From the NCBI RefSeq assembly GCF_008635795.1, contig NZ_VWRQ01000033.1, positions 1 through 59,578 on the forward strand: a stretch of DNA of 59,578 bases. Reading direction: 5' to 3'. Shown piece by piece: positions 8,696 to 16,942 of this stretch (its first letter is position 1; the number at the start of each line of letters is the position of its first letter). The notes beneath the pieces are model-generated. The model searched no databases. It saw nothing but the letters and a program-made list of their open reading frames with translations, and was not told the DNA's origin. Source of the DNA: Paenibacillus tepidiphilus (GTDB lineage: Bacteria > Bacillota > Bacilli > Paenibacillales > Paenibacillaceae). The translations under genes and the position numbers were made by a program.

Positions 8696-9459
8696 TGCTG
8701 GACACCGCCCAGCACGCCTTGGGTCTTGATGATGTCATTAAAGAAGGACTGCCGGTCCTCCTCGCCCTTGTTCAGCTGGGTGTACACCTGTCCGTCGCGG
8801 ATGAACACCACCCGGCTGCAATAGCTGGCGGCTGCAGGGTCATGCGTTACCATTACTATCGTCGCCTGATGCTTCTGGTTCATGTCGGCCAGCTTGTTCA
8901 GCAGATCCGAGGCGGATTTGGAATCCAGCGCCCCGGTCGGCTCATCGGCAAAAATAATGCCCGGATCATGCACAAACGCCCGCGCCGCACTCGTCCGCTG
9001 CTTCTGCCCGCCGGAAATCTCCGCCGGATATTTATCCTTCAGCTCGTAAATGCCCAGCTCGCCGGCCACCTGCTCGAACTTGCGGTGTGCATCCTTCTTC
9101 GAGATTCCGGTGATGGACAGCGGCAGCAGCACATTTTCCTTGACTGTCAGCGTGTCCAGCAGATTGTAATCCTGAAAAATAAACCCGAGATGCTGCTTGC
9201 GGAATTCAGCCAGCTGCTTCTCCTTCATCGCCGTGAATTCCTTGCCTTCGATTTCAATCGTGCCCCGGGTAACCCGGTCTATGGAGGAGAGCACGTTCAG
9301 CAGGGTCGTTTTGCCGGAGCCGGAAGCGCCCATAATGCCGACGAATTCGCCTTTCTCCACCGTCAGGTCGATGCCTTTAAGCACCTCCTGCTTGTTGAAT
9401 TTGTTGCCGTATGTTTTGTAAATTTTGTTAGCCTGTAGGATTGCCACTTGTTCATCCAC
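8692..9459 (-). CDS. BceA-type ABC transporter ATP-binding protein
   Basis: A 255-residue ATPase with all ABC motifs: Walker A GASGSGKTT near residue 43, Q-loop in FIFQDYNLLDTL, signature ISGGQKQR, Walker B IIFADEPTGALDSKS and H-loop VTHDPAAA. It powers the BceB-type permease encoded 3' with a four-base overlap. ATG 9459 lies only three bases behind AAAGGAG. GTG 9447 in the same frame (VAILQANKIYKTYG) has better spacing and may be the true start. The gene is preceded by an inverted repeat that fits a BceR operator, so its expression is probably induced by the linked two-component system. Confidence 0.92.
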   Translation of the reverse strand: MDEQVAILQANKIYKTYGNKFNKQEVLKGIDLTVEKGEFVGIMGASGSGKTTLLNVLSSIDRVTRGTIEIEGKEFTAMKEKQLAEFRKQHLGFIFQDYNLLDTLTVKENVLLPLSITGISKKDAHRKFEQVAGELGIYELKDKYPAEISGGQKQRTSAARAFVHDPGIIFADEPTGALDSKSASDLLNKLADMNQKHQATIVMVTHDPAAASYCSRVVFIRDGQVYTQLNKGEEDRQSFFNDIIKTQGVLGGVQQ

Positions 9460-9530
9460 TCCTTTTCTATATTTCCATCTTAAGCGGATGGGGCGGATTT
9501 ATCCTGCGATTCCCCGAACAAAATGAAGGA

Positions 9531-9554
9531 GCATGTGACATTGTTGTCACATGC
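9531..9554 (-). promoter_or_regulatory. Probable BceR operator upstream of bceAB
   Basis: A perfect 10-bp inverted repeat, GCATGTGACA-TTGT-TGTCACATGC, contains TGACA-N4-TGTCA. This agrees with the TNACA-N4-TGTNA pattern I recall for BceR-type regulators. It lies 72 bp upstream of the ATPase start and overlaps the stop codon of the sensor kinase gene. A weak promoter could follow on the minus strand (TTCATT, 18 bp, GATAAA). It could also slow read-through from the bceRS transcript as a hairpin. Confidence 0.65.
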
Positions 9555-10551
9555 CCGTTATGCGCACGAAATCGTTCTCCCGCGGAAAAGTGAGCGTAAG
9601 GGTGGTGCCTGCTCCGGCGGCGGACGTGACCCCAATCTCGATCAGAAGCTCCTTCGCCACCTGCTTCGCCAAATACAGCCCCATCCCTGTAGCCGCACCT
9701 TCCTGCCGCCCGGCGGAGGAAGTAAAGCCTTTATCGAAGATGCGCGGCAAATCCTTGGCCTCTATGCCCCTGCCTTGGTCCGTTATAGTCAGCACAGCAT
9801 GCTCATGTTCAAGTCTGCTTTCAACTGTAATGTCTGACGCCTCGCTGTATTTGACGCTGTTTGTCAGCAGCTGGCGCAGGATGAATCCGAGCCATTTGCC
9901 GTCAGTCAGCACCTCTTCCGCCTCAAGCGACACATCGAAGCCGATGCCCTTCGGGATGCACCATGACTTCAGCGCCCGGATCTCGGCATGGAGAATCGGC
10001 TCCAGCCTGGTCCGTTCAATGAACAGATCGTTGCGCATGAACGGAATCCGCTTCTGGTGCAGCTGCTGGTCAAGCAGGTGATGAATTCGCAGCCACTCAT
10101 AATTTAGGCGGGTCTGCAGCGGTTCATCCGGAATCCGCTCGATCATCAGCTGCATGGCGGTCAGCGGCGTCTTCACTTCATGAATCCAGGACAACAGCTC
10201 ATCCTTCTCCTGCTCCAGCAGCTGAATATTCTCTTCAGCTTCCCTCCGGTAACGGGACGTCTGACCTTCCACCGCCTCCTGGACAATTTCCTGGAAGGGG
10301 CTGTCAGCCCCCGAGATGGCTCCGAGCTCATACACCTCGTCCCAGGCAGCCATTTTGGCATAAAACCGTGTTTCTCTCGGATACCTGAACAGCATAAATA
10401 CCGCACAGACCAGCACATTGAGCATCACGATATAAAGAATAGGCAAAAACGGAATCGATGCGTCGATATAGGCTACGAACAACAGGAGCAGTTGCAGGCC
10501 TCCCAGCAGGAGCAGCCAGCTCCGTCTTTCTTGTATGTATTTAAGAATCAT
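9547..10551 (-). CDS. BceS-type intramembrane-sensing histidine kinase
   Basis: A 334-residue kinase with two N-terminal membrane helices (about residues 12-29 and 35-55) separated by only a few residues. It therefore has no real external sensor domain, the hallmark of BceS kinases, which detect transport flux through BceAB. The phosphoacceptor is His124 in SWIHEVKTPLTAMQLMIERI. The ATP-binding domain has the N-box (RQLLTNSVKYS), G1 (DQGRGIEAKDLPRIFDKGF) and G2 (GMGLYLAKQVA) motifs. The start overlaps the regulator stop by ATGA. The kinase should phosphorylate the regulator encoded just upstream. Confidence 0.9.
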   Translation of the reverse strand: MILKYIQERRSWLLLLGGLQLLLLFVAYIDASIPFLPILYIVMLNVLVCAVFMLFRYPRETRFYAKMAAWDEVYELGAISGADSPFQEIVQEAVEGQTSRYRREAEENIQLLEQEKDELLSWIHEVKTPLTAMQLMIERIPDEPLQTRLNYEWLRIHHLLDQQLHQKRIPFMRNDLFIERTRLEPILHAEIRALKSWCIPKGIGFDVSLEAEEVLTDGKWLGFILRQLLTNSVKYSEASDITVESRLEHEHAVLTITDQGRGIEAKDLPRIFDKGFTSSAGRQEGAATGMGLYLAKQVAKELLIEIGVTSAAGAGTTLTLTFPRENDFVRITGM

Positions 10552-11237
10552 AAAGCTTCCTCTTCCGTGGCCATATACCCTTGTCCGACCTTCGTCTCAA
10601 TGTACGCGTCGAGGCCCAGCGGCTCCAGCTTCTTGCGCAGCCGGTTCACATTCACCGTCAACGTATTGTCGCTGACAAAATGCTCATTGTCCCACAGCTC
10701 CTTGATCAGGTCTTCGCGGCTGACGATCCTGTTCTTCCGTTCCGCCAGAATCCGCAGAATAAACATCTCATTCTTGGTGAGCAGAACCGAACCCTTGCCG
10801 TTGCTCACAGTATTCTTGCCATACTCAATCGTCGCCTCCCGCCAAGTCTTGAGCAAGGTGCCTTCCGTGCTGTAATTGTACACCCGGCGCAGGGTGGCCT
10901 GGATTTTGGCGACCAGTACCTCAAAGTGAAACGGCTTCTGCATGAAATCATCCGCTCCGAACTGCATCGCCATCACCATATCGCTGGGATGATCCCGGGA
11001 GGAGAGAAAGATGATCGGCACATTGGAATGCGCGCGCAGCATCCGGCACCAATGAAAGCCGTCGAATTGCGGCAGCTGGATATCGATCACCACCAGCTCC
11101 GGCTGCACCGCCGTGAACTCCTGCAGCACTTTGCCGAAATCGCCGACGCCGTGCACCTCATAGCCCCACTGGGATAAGCGTTCTTTGATCTCGTTATATA
11201 ACGTAATGTCATCTTCGATCAGCATGATTTTGAACAT
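10548..11237 (-). CDS. BceR-type OmpR-family response regulator
   Basis: A 229-residue two-domain regulator. The receiver domain has the acidic pair Asp9/Asp10, phosphoacceptor Asp52 (VVIDIQLPQFDG) and Lys in FMQKPFHFEVL. The C-terminal winged helix has SREDLIKELWDNEHFVSDNTLTVNVNRLRKKL, of which the last part is the recognition helix (segments here NTLTVNVNRLRKKLE). The start follows GCAGGAGGTCCC. Its likely target is the inverted repeat at 9531-9554 in front of the transporter genes. Confidence 0.9.
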   Translation of the reverse strand: MFKIMLIEDDITLYNEIKERLSQWGYEVHGVGDFGKVLQEFTAVQPELVVIDIQLPQFDGFHWCRMLRAHSNVPIIFLSSRDHPSDMVMAMQFGADDFMQKPFHFEVLVAKIQATLRRVYNYSTEGTLLKTWREATIEYGKNTVSNGKGSVLLTKNEMFILRILAERKNRIVSREDLIKELWDNEHFVSDNTLTVNVNRLRKKLEPLGLDAYIETKVGQGYMATEEEAL

Positions 11238-11264
11238 GGGACCTCCTGCATTTCAGACGCAACC

Positions 11265-11293
11265 ATAATATGGATTATGCGTATAATTGACAG
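11265..11293 (-). promoter_or_regulatory. Candidate promoter of the bceRS genes
   Basis: On the minus strand, CTGTCA (11293-11288) is followed after 17 bp by TATTAT (11270-11265). That is four and five matches to the sigma-A boxes. The start codon of the regulator gene is 28 bp downstream. Confidence 0.5.
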
Positions 11294-11361
11294 CCTTCTA
11301 TACATAACACAGCCTAACATAATCGTCACCCTTGAACAATTGATCATACCGGAGGGATGAG

Positions 11362-12303
11362 ATGAAACAGCATTTCATGGATTCATTGGAGAGCGGGTCA
11401 CTGCAAGGAGTACAGAGTGTACCCAAAAGCGATTTGCACAACCATGCTGGGCGCGGAGGCAATGTTCGTTACATCGAGGAATGGGCAGGCGTGAAGATTG
11501 CGGCGCCTCCGTCTGTGTTCGACTCGCTGGGAGACATGGCGAATTGGTTCAATACCCATGTCAAAACTGTATGTCCCGGCACCCCGGGATATCTGAAGCG
11601 GGTAGAGGCTTCATTCGTACAGGCCGGTGAAGACCGGATCTCGCTGCTGGCGCTGAGCTTCGGCTTGGATGAAATCGACACTTTGGGCGGGATGGAGCCC
11701 TTCATGAAGACGATGGACGGATTTCGCGAGCGGTATGCTCCGGATACCCGGTTTCTCCCCGAGCTTGCCTTTGACCGGGCCTGCAATGCGGATGAGGCCT
11801 TCGAACGGCTGGATGAGATATTGGGGTATGGGTGGTTCCGCTCGGCAGACATTTGCTGTGACGAACTGGCCGCACCGATTGTAAAGTTCAAGCGAATCTA
11901 CCGGAAAGCCAAATCCGTCGGGCTTGTCCTGAAGGCGCATGTCGGAGAGTTCGGCAGCGCCGATGATGTCATGGAAGCGGTTGAGGAACTCGAGCTGCAC
12001 GAGGTTCACCACGGCGTAGCAGCGGCTAAGTCTCCGCAGATCATGCGCTGGCTGGCGGATCACCGCATCCGGCTGAACGTATGTCCCACCAGTAATGTGA
12101 TGCTGGGCGTAGCGGAGAGCTATGCCTCCCATCCCATCCGTAAGCTGTTCGACTATGGGGTGCCGGTTACAGTCAACAGCGATGACCTGCTGATCTTTAA
12201 TCAGAGCGTGTCACAGGAATATATGAATTTATATCGGTGCGGCCTGATGACGGCCGAGGAGCTTAACCGGGTCCGGGAAACCGGGTTACTGGTTCAGGAT
12301 TAG
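11362..12303 (+). CDS. Adenosine deaminase-like amidohydrolase
   Basis: A 313-residue TIM-barrel metal-dependent hydrolase of the adenosine/AMP deaminase superfamily. Metal ligands are His27 and His29 (SDLHNHAG), a third His in LKAHVGEFGSADDV, and the Asp of VNSDDLLIFNQSVSQEY. HEVHHGVAAAKSPQ and RLNVCPTSNVMLGV are standard superfamily segments. The catalytic Glu could be that of HVGEFG. It is shorter than classical adenosine deaminase (about 340). The N-terminal HNH instead of H-x-H-L-x-G suggests a variant substrate. GGAGGGATGAG precedes the start. The gene stands alone and runs convergently into the next lipoprotein gene. Confidence 0.8.
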   Translation: MKQHFMDSLESGSLQGVQSVPKSDLHNHAGRGGNVRYIEEWAGVKIAAPPSVFDSLGDMANWFNTHVKTVCPGTPGYLKRVEASFVQAGEDRISLLALSFGLDEIDTLGGMEPFMKTMDGFRERYAPDTRFLPELAFDRACNADEAFERLDEILGYGWFRSADICCDELAAPIVKFKRIYRKAKSVGLVLKAHVGEFGSADDVMEAVEELELHEVHHGVAAAKSPQIMRWLADHRIRLNVCPTSNVMLGVAESYASHPIRKLFDYGVPVTVNSDDLLIFNQSVSQEYMNLYRCGLMTAEELNRVRETGLLVQD

Positions 12304-12313
12304 CTGACGGAAG

Positions 12314-12898
12314 CTATTCAAGGGCCGCTGAACTCTCTGGTGTATAGAAGCGGACTAGCTTGAACCTGCGGTTAGCCTCTGGATCAAAGGTACTGGATAA
12401 CAGAGTATGCATAACATCCTCGAAAGTGAGCTGCGAATCGCGCGCCAGCACAATAACCCCGTTCAGGCGGGACGGATTCCCGAACTGCCCTTCCAGGCTC
12501 AACAGATACGGGAAGGGCTCTTTGGTCTGCGGCTCTGTAGAGCTATCAAATAGGTAGTACTGTTCATCCTGGAAGAACACATCCTGGAAGTATGGCCCTT
12601 CAAGCACACTCTCCTGGAAATTGGCCAGACGCACAGCGGCATCGCTGCCCTCAGCCGCTTTAACGGCGAACGCATCCCAGGCTTCCCCATTGGCAATTAT
12701 ATCGCCCTCTTCAGCGACGATGTAGCCTGCTGCTTCTGCTTCTTCTCTAGTGTAGTCAGGCATGTCGGCGAAGCCGGTATAGTCCCCCACGTCATCCAAT
12801 GCCAGGGGCTGAGCGGCCGGTTCTTCATTAGTGGCGCATCCGGTAAGTCCTCCTGCGTAACAGGCCATCGCCAGTAATATCGCAGCTATTTTCTTCAT
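12314..12898 (-). CDS. Predicted lipoprotein of unknown function
   Basis: A 194-residue secreted protein with a lipoprotein signal peptide: MKKIAAILLAMACYAGG followed by lipobox LTGC. ATG 12898 was chosen because AGGAGG stands ten bases before it and because this start places the signal peptide correctly; the frame runs back to 12922. The mature part (AEEGDIIANGEAWDAF, QYYLFDSSTEPQ, LSLEGQFGNPSRLNG) has a loose similarity to DUF4362-type proteins, which I cannot confirm. It is monocistronic and convergent with the deaminase-like gene, 10 bp apart. Confidence 0.75.
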   Translation of the reverse strand: MKKIAAILLAMACYAGGLTGCATNEEPAAQPLALDDVGDYTGFADMPDYTREEAEAAGYIVAEEGDIIANGEAWDAFAVKAAEGSDAAVRLANFQESVLEGPYFQDVFFQDEQYYLFDSSTEPQTKEPFPYLLSLEGQFGNPSRLNGVIVLARDSQLTFEDVMHTLLSSTFDPEANRRFKLVRFYTPESSAALE

Positions 12899-13028
12899 GG
12901 GTATAATGCCTCCTGTGGACAAGGATAATTACATGCACACAAACTCGTCAACTAATCGTATTATACTATTTTCTGCCAAATTCAGCGTAAGGCCTGTGGA
13001 GGAAATATCCTGTTATCATTAAATTCGA

Positions 13029-13059
13029 TTGAACTCTAATTAGATATATGTATAATTAG
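13029..13059 (+). promoter_or_regulatory. Promoter with flanking inverted repeat
   Basis: TTGAAC (13029-13034), a 16-bp spacer and TATAAT (13051-13056) form a good promoter. The arms CTAATTA (13036-13042) and TAATTAG (13053-13059) make an inverted repeat across the spacer and -10, a likely repressor site for the DUF2087 gene. Confidence 0.6.
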
Positions 13060-13101
13060 TTGTGTAAGATGATATACTGCACACAAGAAAGGAGAATGGG
13101 A

Positions 13102-13380
13102 ATGAGCACTAAATTGGACAATTTTCTGGACCCTGAGCGCAAAATCCGCAATTGGCCCGTCAAGCGGAGCAACCAGAAGCTGGTGATCGAATATCTGGGT
13201 ACAAAGTTCAGCAATGAAGTGGAGTATACCGAGGCGGAAGTCAATGAGATTATCAAGCAGAATCACACGTATAACGATCATTGTTGTCTGAGGCGGGAGC
13301 TCGTGGATTATCATGTCCTCGAACGGACCGGCGACGGGCGCGTGTACTGGAAGCCCCGGCAGGAAACGGTGAGCGAGTGA
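13102..13380 (+). CDS. DUF2087 domain protein
   Basis: A 92-residue protein matching DUF2087: KLDNFLDPERKIRNWPVKRS, YTEAEVNEIIKQNHTYNDH and LRRELVDYHVLERTGDGRVYW. In the family this domain is often fused to a helix-turn-helix or stands alone as here, and is thought to have a winged-helix fold that could bind nucleic acid. The start ATG 13102 follows AAAGGAGAATGGGA; an in-frame ATG at 13060 has no ribosome binding site. The gene has its own promoter with an inverted repeat and its own terminator. The function is not established. Confidence 0.8.
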   Translation: MSTKLDNFLDPERKIRNWPVKRSNQKLVIEYLGTKFSNEVEYTEAEVNEIIKQNHTYNDHCCLRRELVDYHVLERTGDGRVYWKPRQETVSE

Positions 13381-13397
13381 ACGTAAGCATTAGAAGC

Positions 13398-13437
13398 GGC
13401 AGGAGAAACGATGGGGTTTCCCCTGCCCTATTTTTTT
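13398..13437 (+). terminator. Rho-independent terminator
   Basis: GGCAGGAGAAAC pairs with GTTTCCCCTGCC (one bulge), followed by CTATTTTTTT. It ends the DUF2087 transcript, whose stop is 17 bp upstream. Confidence 0.85.
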
Positions 13438-13480
13438 GAAGCGGAAGTATTCAATCTTGTTTGGCTATAATGGACTGCTC

Positions 13481-14476
13481 TCACATATCTCCGAACAGCT
13501 CATCAAGCTGACTGTGATTGCGGGAGAGCCACAGCATTTCTTCGGCAAATCTGGCCGGTGACGCACTATGCCGGTCCATCTGTTTGTTAATCCACCATTC
13601 GCTCTCCATATACCAGAGCATCCGCAATGACTCTGCCAGCCTACCCTTGGCGAAGCTCTGTTCCTTCCGGTAGCCTTCAAGGCAAGCCTTGACCTTGTCA
13701 GTCTGGAAGCCGGTTTCCTGAAGCGAGCAGGAAATCACCGCCCGGGCAAGGTCCAGCTCGGGATAATCGTAGCGCAGCCGGTCAAAGTCCAGAATGGCCG
13801 AGAGCCCGTCCTCCTCGAACAGTATATTGTCCACCCACAGGTCCCGGTGCGCCAGTCCTTTAGCCACTTTACCAAGTATCGTCAGATCAAATGCCTCTGT
13901 AGCCTTAAGCTGCAGCTCCATGATTTCTGCAAGCCAAGCCTTGCCGTCCGCCTCAGCTTCCTTGCAGGCATTCTGCCAATGCAGCATTCTGGCTTCTTTG
14001 CCGGGAGGCAAGAATTGCGGCTCCTTGTAAGGCAGCGGAGCGTTATCGTTCAGCAGCCGGTGCATTCTCCCCGTCTGACAGCCTAATGCATACATTTGGC
14101 TCTCCTTGGCCGTGCCGGGCCGCACCGTATATCCCGGGCAGTACTCCATTACGACGAAGAGCTGTCCGCTCTCCGTGACTTGCATAATCTCACCGTTATG
14201 CGTCAGAAGACGGGGACATGCCACTCCTTCTGCCTGTAATTGCTGGTGGAATTGCAGCGCCCCGCGCAGATCCTCCAGATTGTACTTCTTCAGCCGCCCG
14301 GCGTTGTACTGCTTCAGCAAATACACCCCGGAGCTCGTTTCGAGCTTCCATTTCAGATTCAGCCATCCGCGCTTGACCTGCACGGCTTTCTGAACGTCCA
14401 GTCCAAAATAATATTTACAGCTGCTTTCGAGTTCCTGGTACACAACATCCGGATCATCTTCCACTATAGGCTTCAT
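13481..14476 (-). CDS. CotS-like phosphotransferase (APH fold)
   Basis: A 331-residue kinase-fold protein. LAHRDLWVDNILFEEDG carries the catalytic Asp (HRDL) and the metal-binding Asn. ILDFDRLRYDYPELDLARA holds the second metal ligand. VKRGWLNLKWKLET and YLLKQYNA form the nucleotide-binding sheet with its Lys. The general pattern is that of the CotS/YsxE and homoserine kinase-like branch found in spore coats of Bacillales, so a spore or metabolic role is possible; neither is proved here. The start follows AGGAGAATCGTCGG. It is a single-gene unit read towards the DUF2087 terminator. Confidence 0.75.
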   Translation of the reverse strand: MKPIVEDDPDVVYQELESSCKYYFGLDVQKAVQVKRGWLNLKWKLETSSGVYLLKQYNAGRLKKYNLEDLRGALQFHQQLQAEGVACPRLLTHNGEIMQVTESGQLFVVMEYCPGYTVRPGTAKESQMYALGCQTGRMHRLLNDNAPLPYKEPQFLPPGKEARMLHWQNACKEAEADGKAWLAEIMELQLKATEAFDLTILGKVAKGLAHRDLWVDNILFEEDGLSAILDFDRLRYDYPELDLARAVISCSLQETGFQTDKVKACLEGYRKEQSFAKGRLAESLRMLWYMESEWWINKQMDRHSASPARFAEEMLWLSRNHSQLDELFGDM

Positions 14477-14560
14477 CCGACGATTCTCCTCTGCTCCATT
14501 TCACCTGCTTGATGTCTTCACTATACTAAGACGATGAGTAAGAACAATCAAGTAACGGGG

Positions 14561-14600
14561 GACTGTCCCGTAATCCATGAAATGGTTGTCTGGGACAGTT
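14561..14600. repeat. Intergenic inverted repeat
   Basis: GACTGTCCC (14561-14569) and GGGACAGTT (14592-14600) form arms of a hairpin with a 22-base loop, just outside the CotS-like gene. There is no T run. It marks the start of a 1.4-kb strip without intact genes (14477-15883). Confidence 0.55.
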
Positions 14601-14611
14601 CCTTTATTTAA

Positions 14612-14712
14612 CTATGACCTTGAGCGCGCCAAATTGCAGCTATGGACCATCTAACTTGCCAGTAAGAACAGGTGATGGCAGCGCATAACGTCCTTTGATT
14701 TGGCACTCAACA
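14612..14712 (+). repeat. Repeat element A, copy 1
   Basis: The roughly 100-bp segment with the core CATCTAACTTG and the flanking AAATTGCAGCTA and AGTAAGA resembles segments at 15264-15370 and, inverted, at 30961-31075. Identity falls off toward TTTGATTTGG on the right. It carries no open frame. Confidence 0.6.
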
Positions 14713-14760
14713 TAAAGTATAAACAATCGAAAACAGACTCAACGGATTACACGAATTTCT

Positions 14761-15130
14761 GACAAGACACTTGTCGTAGGCGCAGACATTTTTAAAGAAA
14801 CCCACATAGCCCGTGCCGTCGACTTTCGGGGGATTGAACTGGGAAAGGACTGTGTGTTCTCCAATACCCTTACCGGACGGGAGCAACTGGTTCAGTGGAT
14901 GAAGGGGCTACAGCAGGAGCATGCCAAGAGTGACGTCCTCTTCGGTATCGAGCCTACCGGACACTGCTGATTCACCCTAGCGGAGTATTTGAGAAAACAA
15001 GGCATCCCTGTGGTCATTGTCAATCCGCATCATGTACACAAAAGCAAAGAACTGGAAGACAACTAACCAACGAAAAACGACTATAAAAAATGCAAAAGTC
15101 ATTGCCGATTTAGTGCGTAACGGGAAGTAC
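14761..15130 (+). pseudogene. IS110-family transposase remnant
   Basis: Reading from 14761, the frame gives a recognisable N-terminal half of an IS110 (DEDD) transposase: LVVGADIFKETHIARAVDFRG, FGIEPTGH and VVIVNPHHVHKSKELEDN, with each fragment separated here for brevity. It is broken by TGA at 14968-14970 where Trp is expected, by TAA at 15064-15066 where Ser is expected in DNSPTKND, and by one extra A in the run at 15084-15090. After NGKY the similarity stops, so the catalytic C-terminal half is gone. It lies between two direct copies of repeat element A. It cannot make a working enzyme. Confidence 0.8.
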
Positions 15131-15263
15131 AAGAGACAGGTATGGATATCCAAAGTGCGATCACAGCAATGAAAACCTGAGAACGAGTGAGCAAACAAGA
15201 GGAAATATTAATTTATAGTGGGAGAGTTATAGCGCTTGTATCTTGAATTTTGATTGGTCAAGG

Positions 15264-15370
15264 TACTAGTACCTTGACCGCATCAAATTGTAGCTAGCAT
15301 CATCTAACTTGCGAGTAAGGGCTGGAGATGTTTGCCCAAATCGTCCTTAGATTGGACTCGGTCAGTGCAC
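15264..15370 (+). repeat. Repeat element A, copy 2
   Basis: Contains ACCTTGACCGCATCAAATTG, TAGCTAGCATCATCTAACTTG (core CATCTAACTTG) and GTCCTTAGATTGGACTCGGTC. It is closest to the inverted copy at 30961-31075. Both are followed by the 52-bp tandem array in the same relative order, so element A and the array travel together. Confidence 0.65.
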
Positions 15371-15493
15371 TAGTCTGGTAAAAACCACCGTAAAGGTGAA
15401 ATTAAGTGGGGATTTCCACTAACCCTGCAATAGAGCTAACACGACAACTTTTAGGTACTGTCCTGCTTTTCGTTAGGTGAGCTTGGTGAGTGG

Positions 15494-15677
15494 ATTGTGG
15501 TCGGTTTTCCGCCTACATTTGCCCAGTCTACCTTCACTGAGGCCCATTGTGGTCGGTTTTCCGACTACAATGGGTCTGTTTTACTCCACAGCAAGATATT
15601 GTGGTTGATTTTTCGCCTACGTTTGCCCTATTCACCTTCACGGTAGCCTATTGTGGTCGGTTTTTCGCCTACATCTA
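15494..15677 (+). repeat. 52-bp tandem hairpin repeat array, left copy
   Basis: Units start at 15494, 15546, 15598 and 15650 with ATTGTGGT(C/T)G(G/A)TTTT and are exactly 52 bp apart, 3.5 units in all. Unit 2 with its left neighbour forms a near-perfect hairpin, CCCATTGTGGTCGG-TTTT-CCGACTACAATGGG. Similarity to the other copy continues past the array through AATGATCAGCCGGA. A further fragment, TCCTTAGATTTGGCTTGGTC (15749-15768), matches the end of element A. No open frame is supported in 15371-15883. Confidence 0.85.
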
Positions 15678-15883
15678 GAATGATCAGCCGGATTGGGCTG
15701 TTTGTCGGCTTGTTCACGTCACGGGAAAGGAACGCAGGTGAATATCCTTAGATTTGGCTTGGTCAAGCTACCAGGATAACGTTATCGCGTAGGTGGACGC
15801 ACCGCAACGGTCCGTTATTCCAACCGCTGCGGCTTGCCGACACCAGCATCCGGACTTGACGTCATTTGACTGGGATCAATACA

Positions 15884-16768
15884 TTATAATCCTGCCGGCC
15901 GCTTCTTCACGGGAATCCAGATTTCACTTCTGTAGTCCGGCAACGAGGTGTCCTTGCTCTCGTTCCACAGAATTTCCGGACCTTCTGCCAGTTCATATCC
16001 GGAGGTAGGAAACCACTCGGCATAGATCCGGCCCCACACATTTTGCAGCGTGTCCGGGAACGGCCCCACGGCCTCGAATACTGCCCAGGTAGACGCTTCA
16101 ACCTCAAGCTGCTCGAACTCCGGCGGACAGTCCCGGGTCGTAGCCACGCCGATATAATGGTCCAGCTCCCCCTTCTCCTCCATCCGTCCTTCCGAGAAAT
16201 TCACCGAAGCGCTGAGCAGCCCCTGCGGTGCCGTATCGGACAGTTCCTTCAGCGCGGCGATACGCTCCGGATTCAGACTTTGCCACATGACGGCAATTCC
16301 GGGATTAACCCCTTCAAAAACAATCGGCACTCTTTTGTACAAGCCGACAATGCGGAATGCTTCCTTCTCTTCCAACCGGTACTTCATTTCTCCGCCTCCT
16401 TTGATCGTCAATTGAAAACTCATGCGGGGAAAGGCCTTCAGCGGCTGGCCCGCCGCCCTTGCTTCCGAGGGCGTTACGCCATGGAAGTGTTGAAATGCTT
16501 TGGCGAACGCATCCGGCGAGCGGTATCCGTATTTCACAGCGATATCAATAATCCGCAGAGCCGTGCCCTGCAGGTCGAACGCGGCCAGTGTAAGCCGCCG
16601 GGCCCGGATATACTCGGAGAGCGGAACACCCGCCAGAAACGAGAACATCCGCTTGAAATGATACTCCGAGCATAAAGCCCTTAGGGCCACCTCCTGATAA
16701 TCGATCTCCCCGTCCAACTGTTCCTCTACGTAATCCAGAGCATCATTCATACAGGTCAACGGATTCAC
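15884..16768 (-). CDS. AraC family regulator with GyrI-like effector domain
   Basis: A 294-residue regulator. Residues 1-105 hold the two AraC helix-turn-helix motifs (EVALRALCSEYHFKRMFSFL and IDIAVKYGYRSPDAFAKAFQ, ending FHGVTPSEAR). Residues about 125-290 form a GyrI/Rob-like binding domain (FRIVGLYKRVP, LDHYIGVATT, ASTWAVFEAVGPFPD, GPEILWNE) that usually binds a small hydrophobic or cationic compound. GTG 16768, eight bases behind AAAGGAG, is preferred over the longer frame from 16795. It is divergent from the hypothetical gene at 16943. Its targets are unknown; related proteins activate multidrug efflux, and exporter genes lie nearby. Confidence 0.85.
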   Translation of the reverse strand: MNPLTCMNDALDYVEEQLDGEIDYQEVALRALCSEYHFKRMFSFLAGVPLSEYIRARRLTLAAFDLQGTALRIIDIAVKYGYRSPDAFAKAFQHFHGVTPSEARAAGQPLKAFPRMSFQLTIKGGGEMKYRLEEKEAFRIVGLYKRVPIVFEGVNPGIAVMWQSLNPERIAALKELSDTAPQGLLSASVNFSEGRMEEKGELDHYIGVATTRDCPPEFEQLEVEASTWAVFEAVGPFPDTLQNVWGRIYAEWFPTSGYELAEGPEILWNESKDTSLPDYRSEIWIPVKKRPAGL

Positions 16769-16878
16769 CGCAGCCACTCCTTTCCTCACATTCAATCTAT
16801 CAGACTGGGACCCTTCGGGTCCGACATTCAGTGCACGAAATTGACGGATACCGGAATCCGCATACGTTTTGTTATATC

Positions 16879-16906
16879 TTGAACTTTAACACAAGCTGTA
16901 TATTTA
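16879..16906 (+). promoter_or_regulatory. Candidate promoter
   Basis: TTGAAC (16879-16884), a 16-bp spacer and TATTTA (16901-16906) lie 37 bp upstream of the gene starting at 16943. Confidence 0.4.
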
Positions 16907-16942
16907 ACCCATTGGGCAACAGTTTCCAAGGAGGTATAGCTT

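Noticed and set aside
9695..9836. Alternative frames in the bceS region
   Set aside because: Kinase motifs are complete and continuous on the minus strand; plus-strand frames are shadows.
15494..15677. CRISPR array
   Set aside because: The 52-bp units follow each other directly and are similar along their whole length, without unique spacers, and no cas gene is near.
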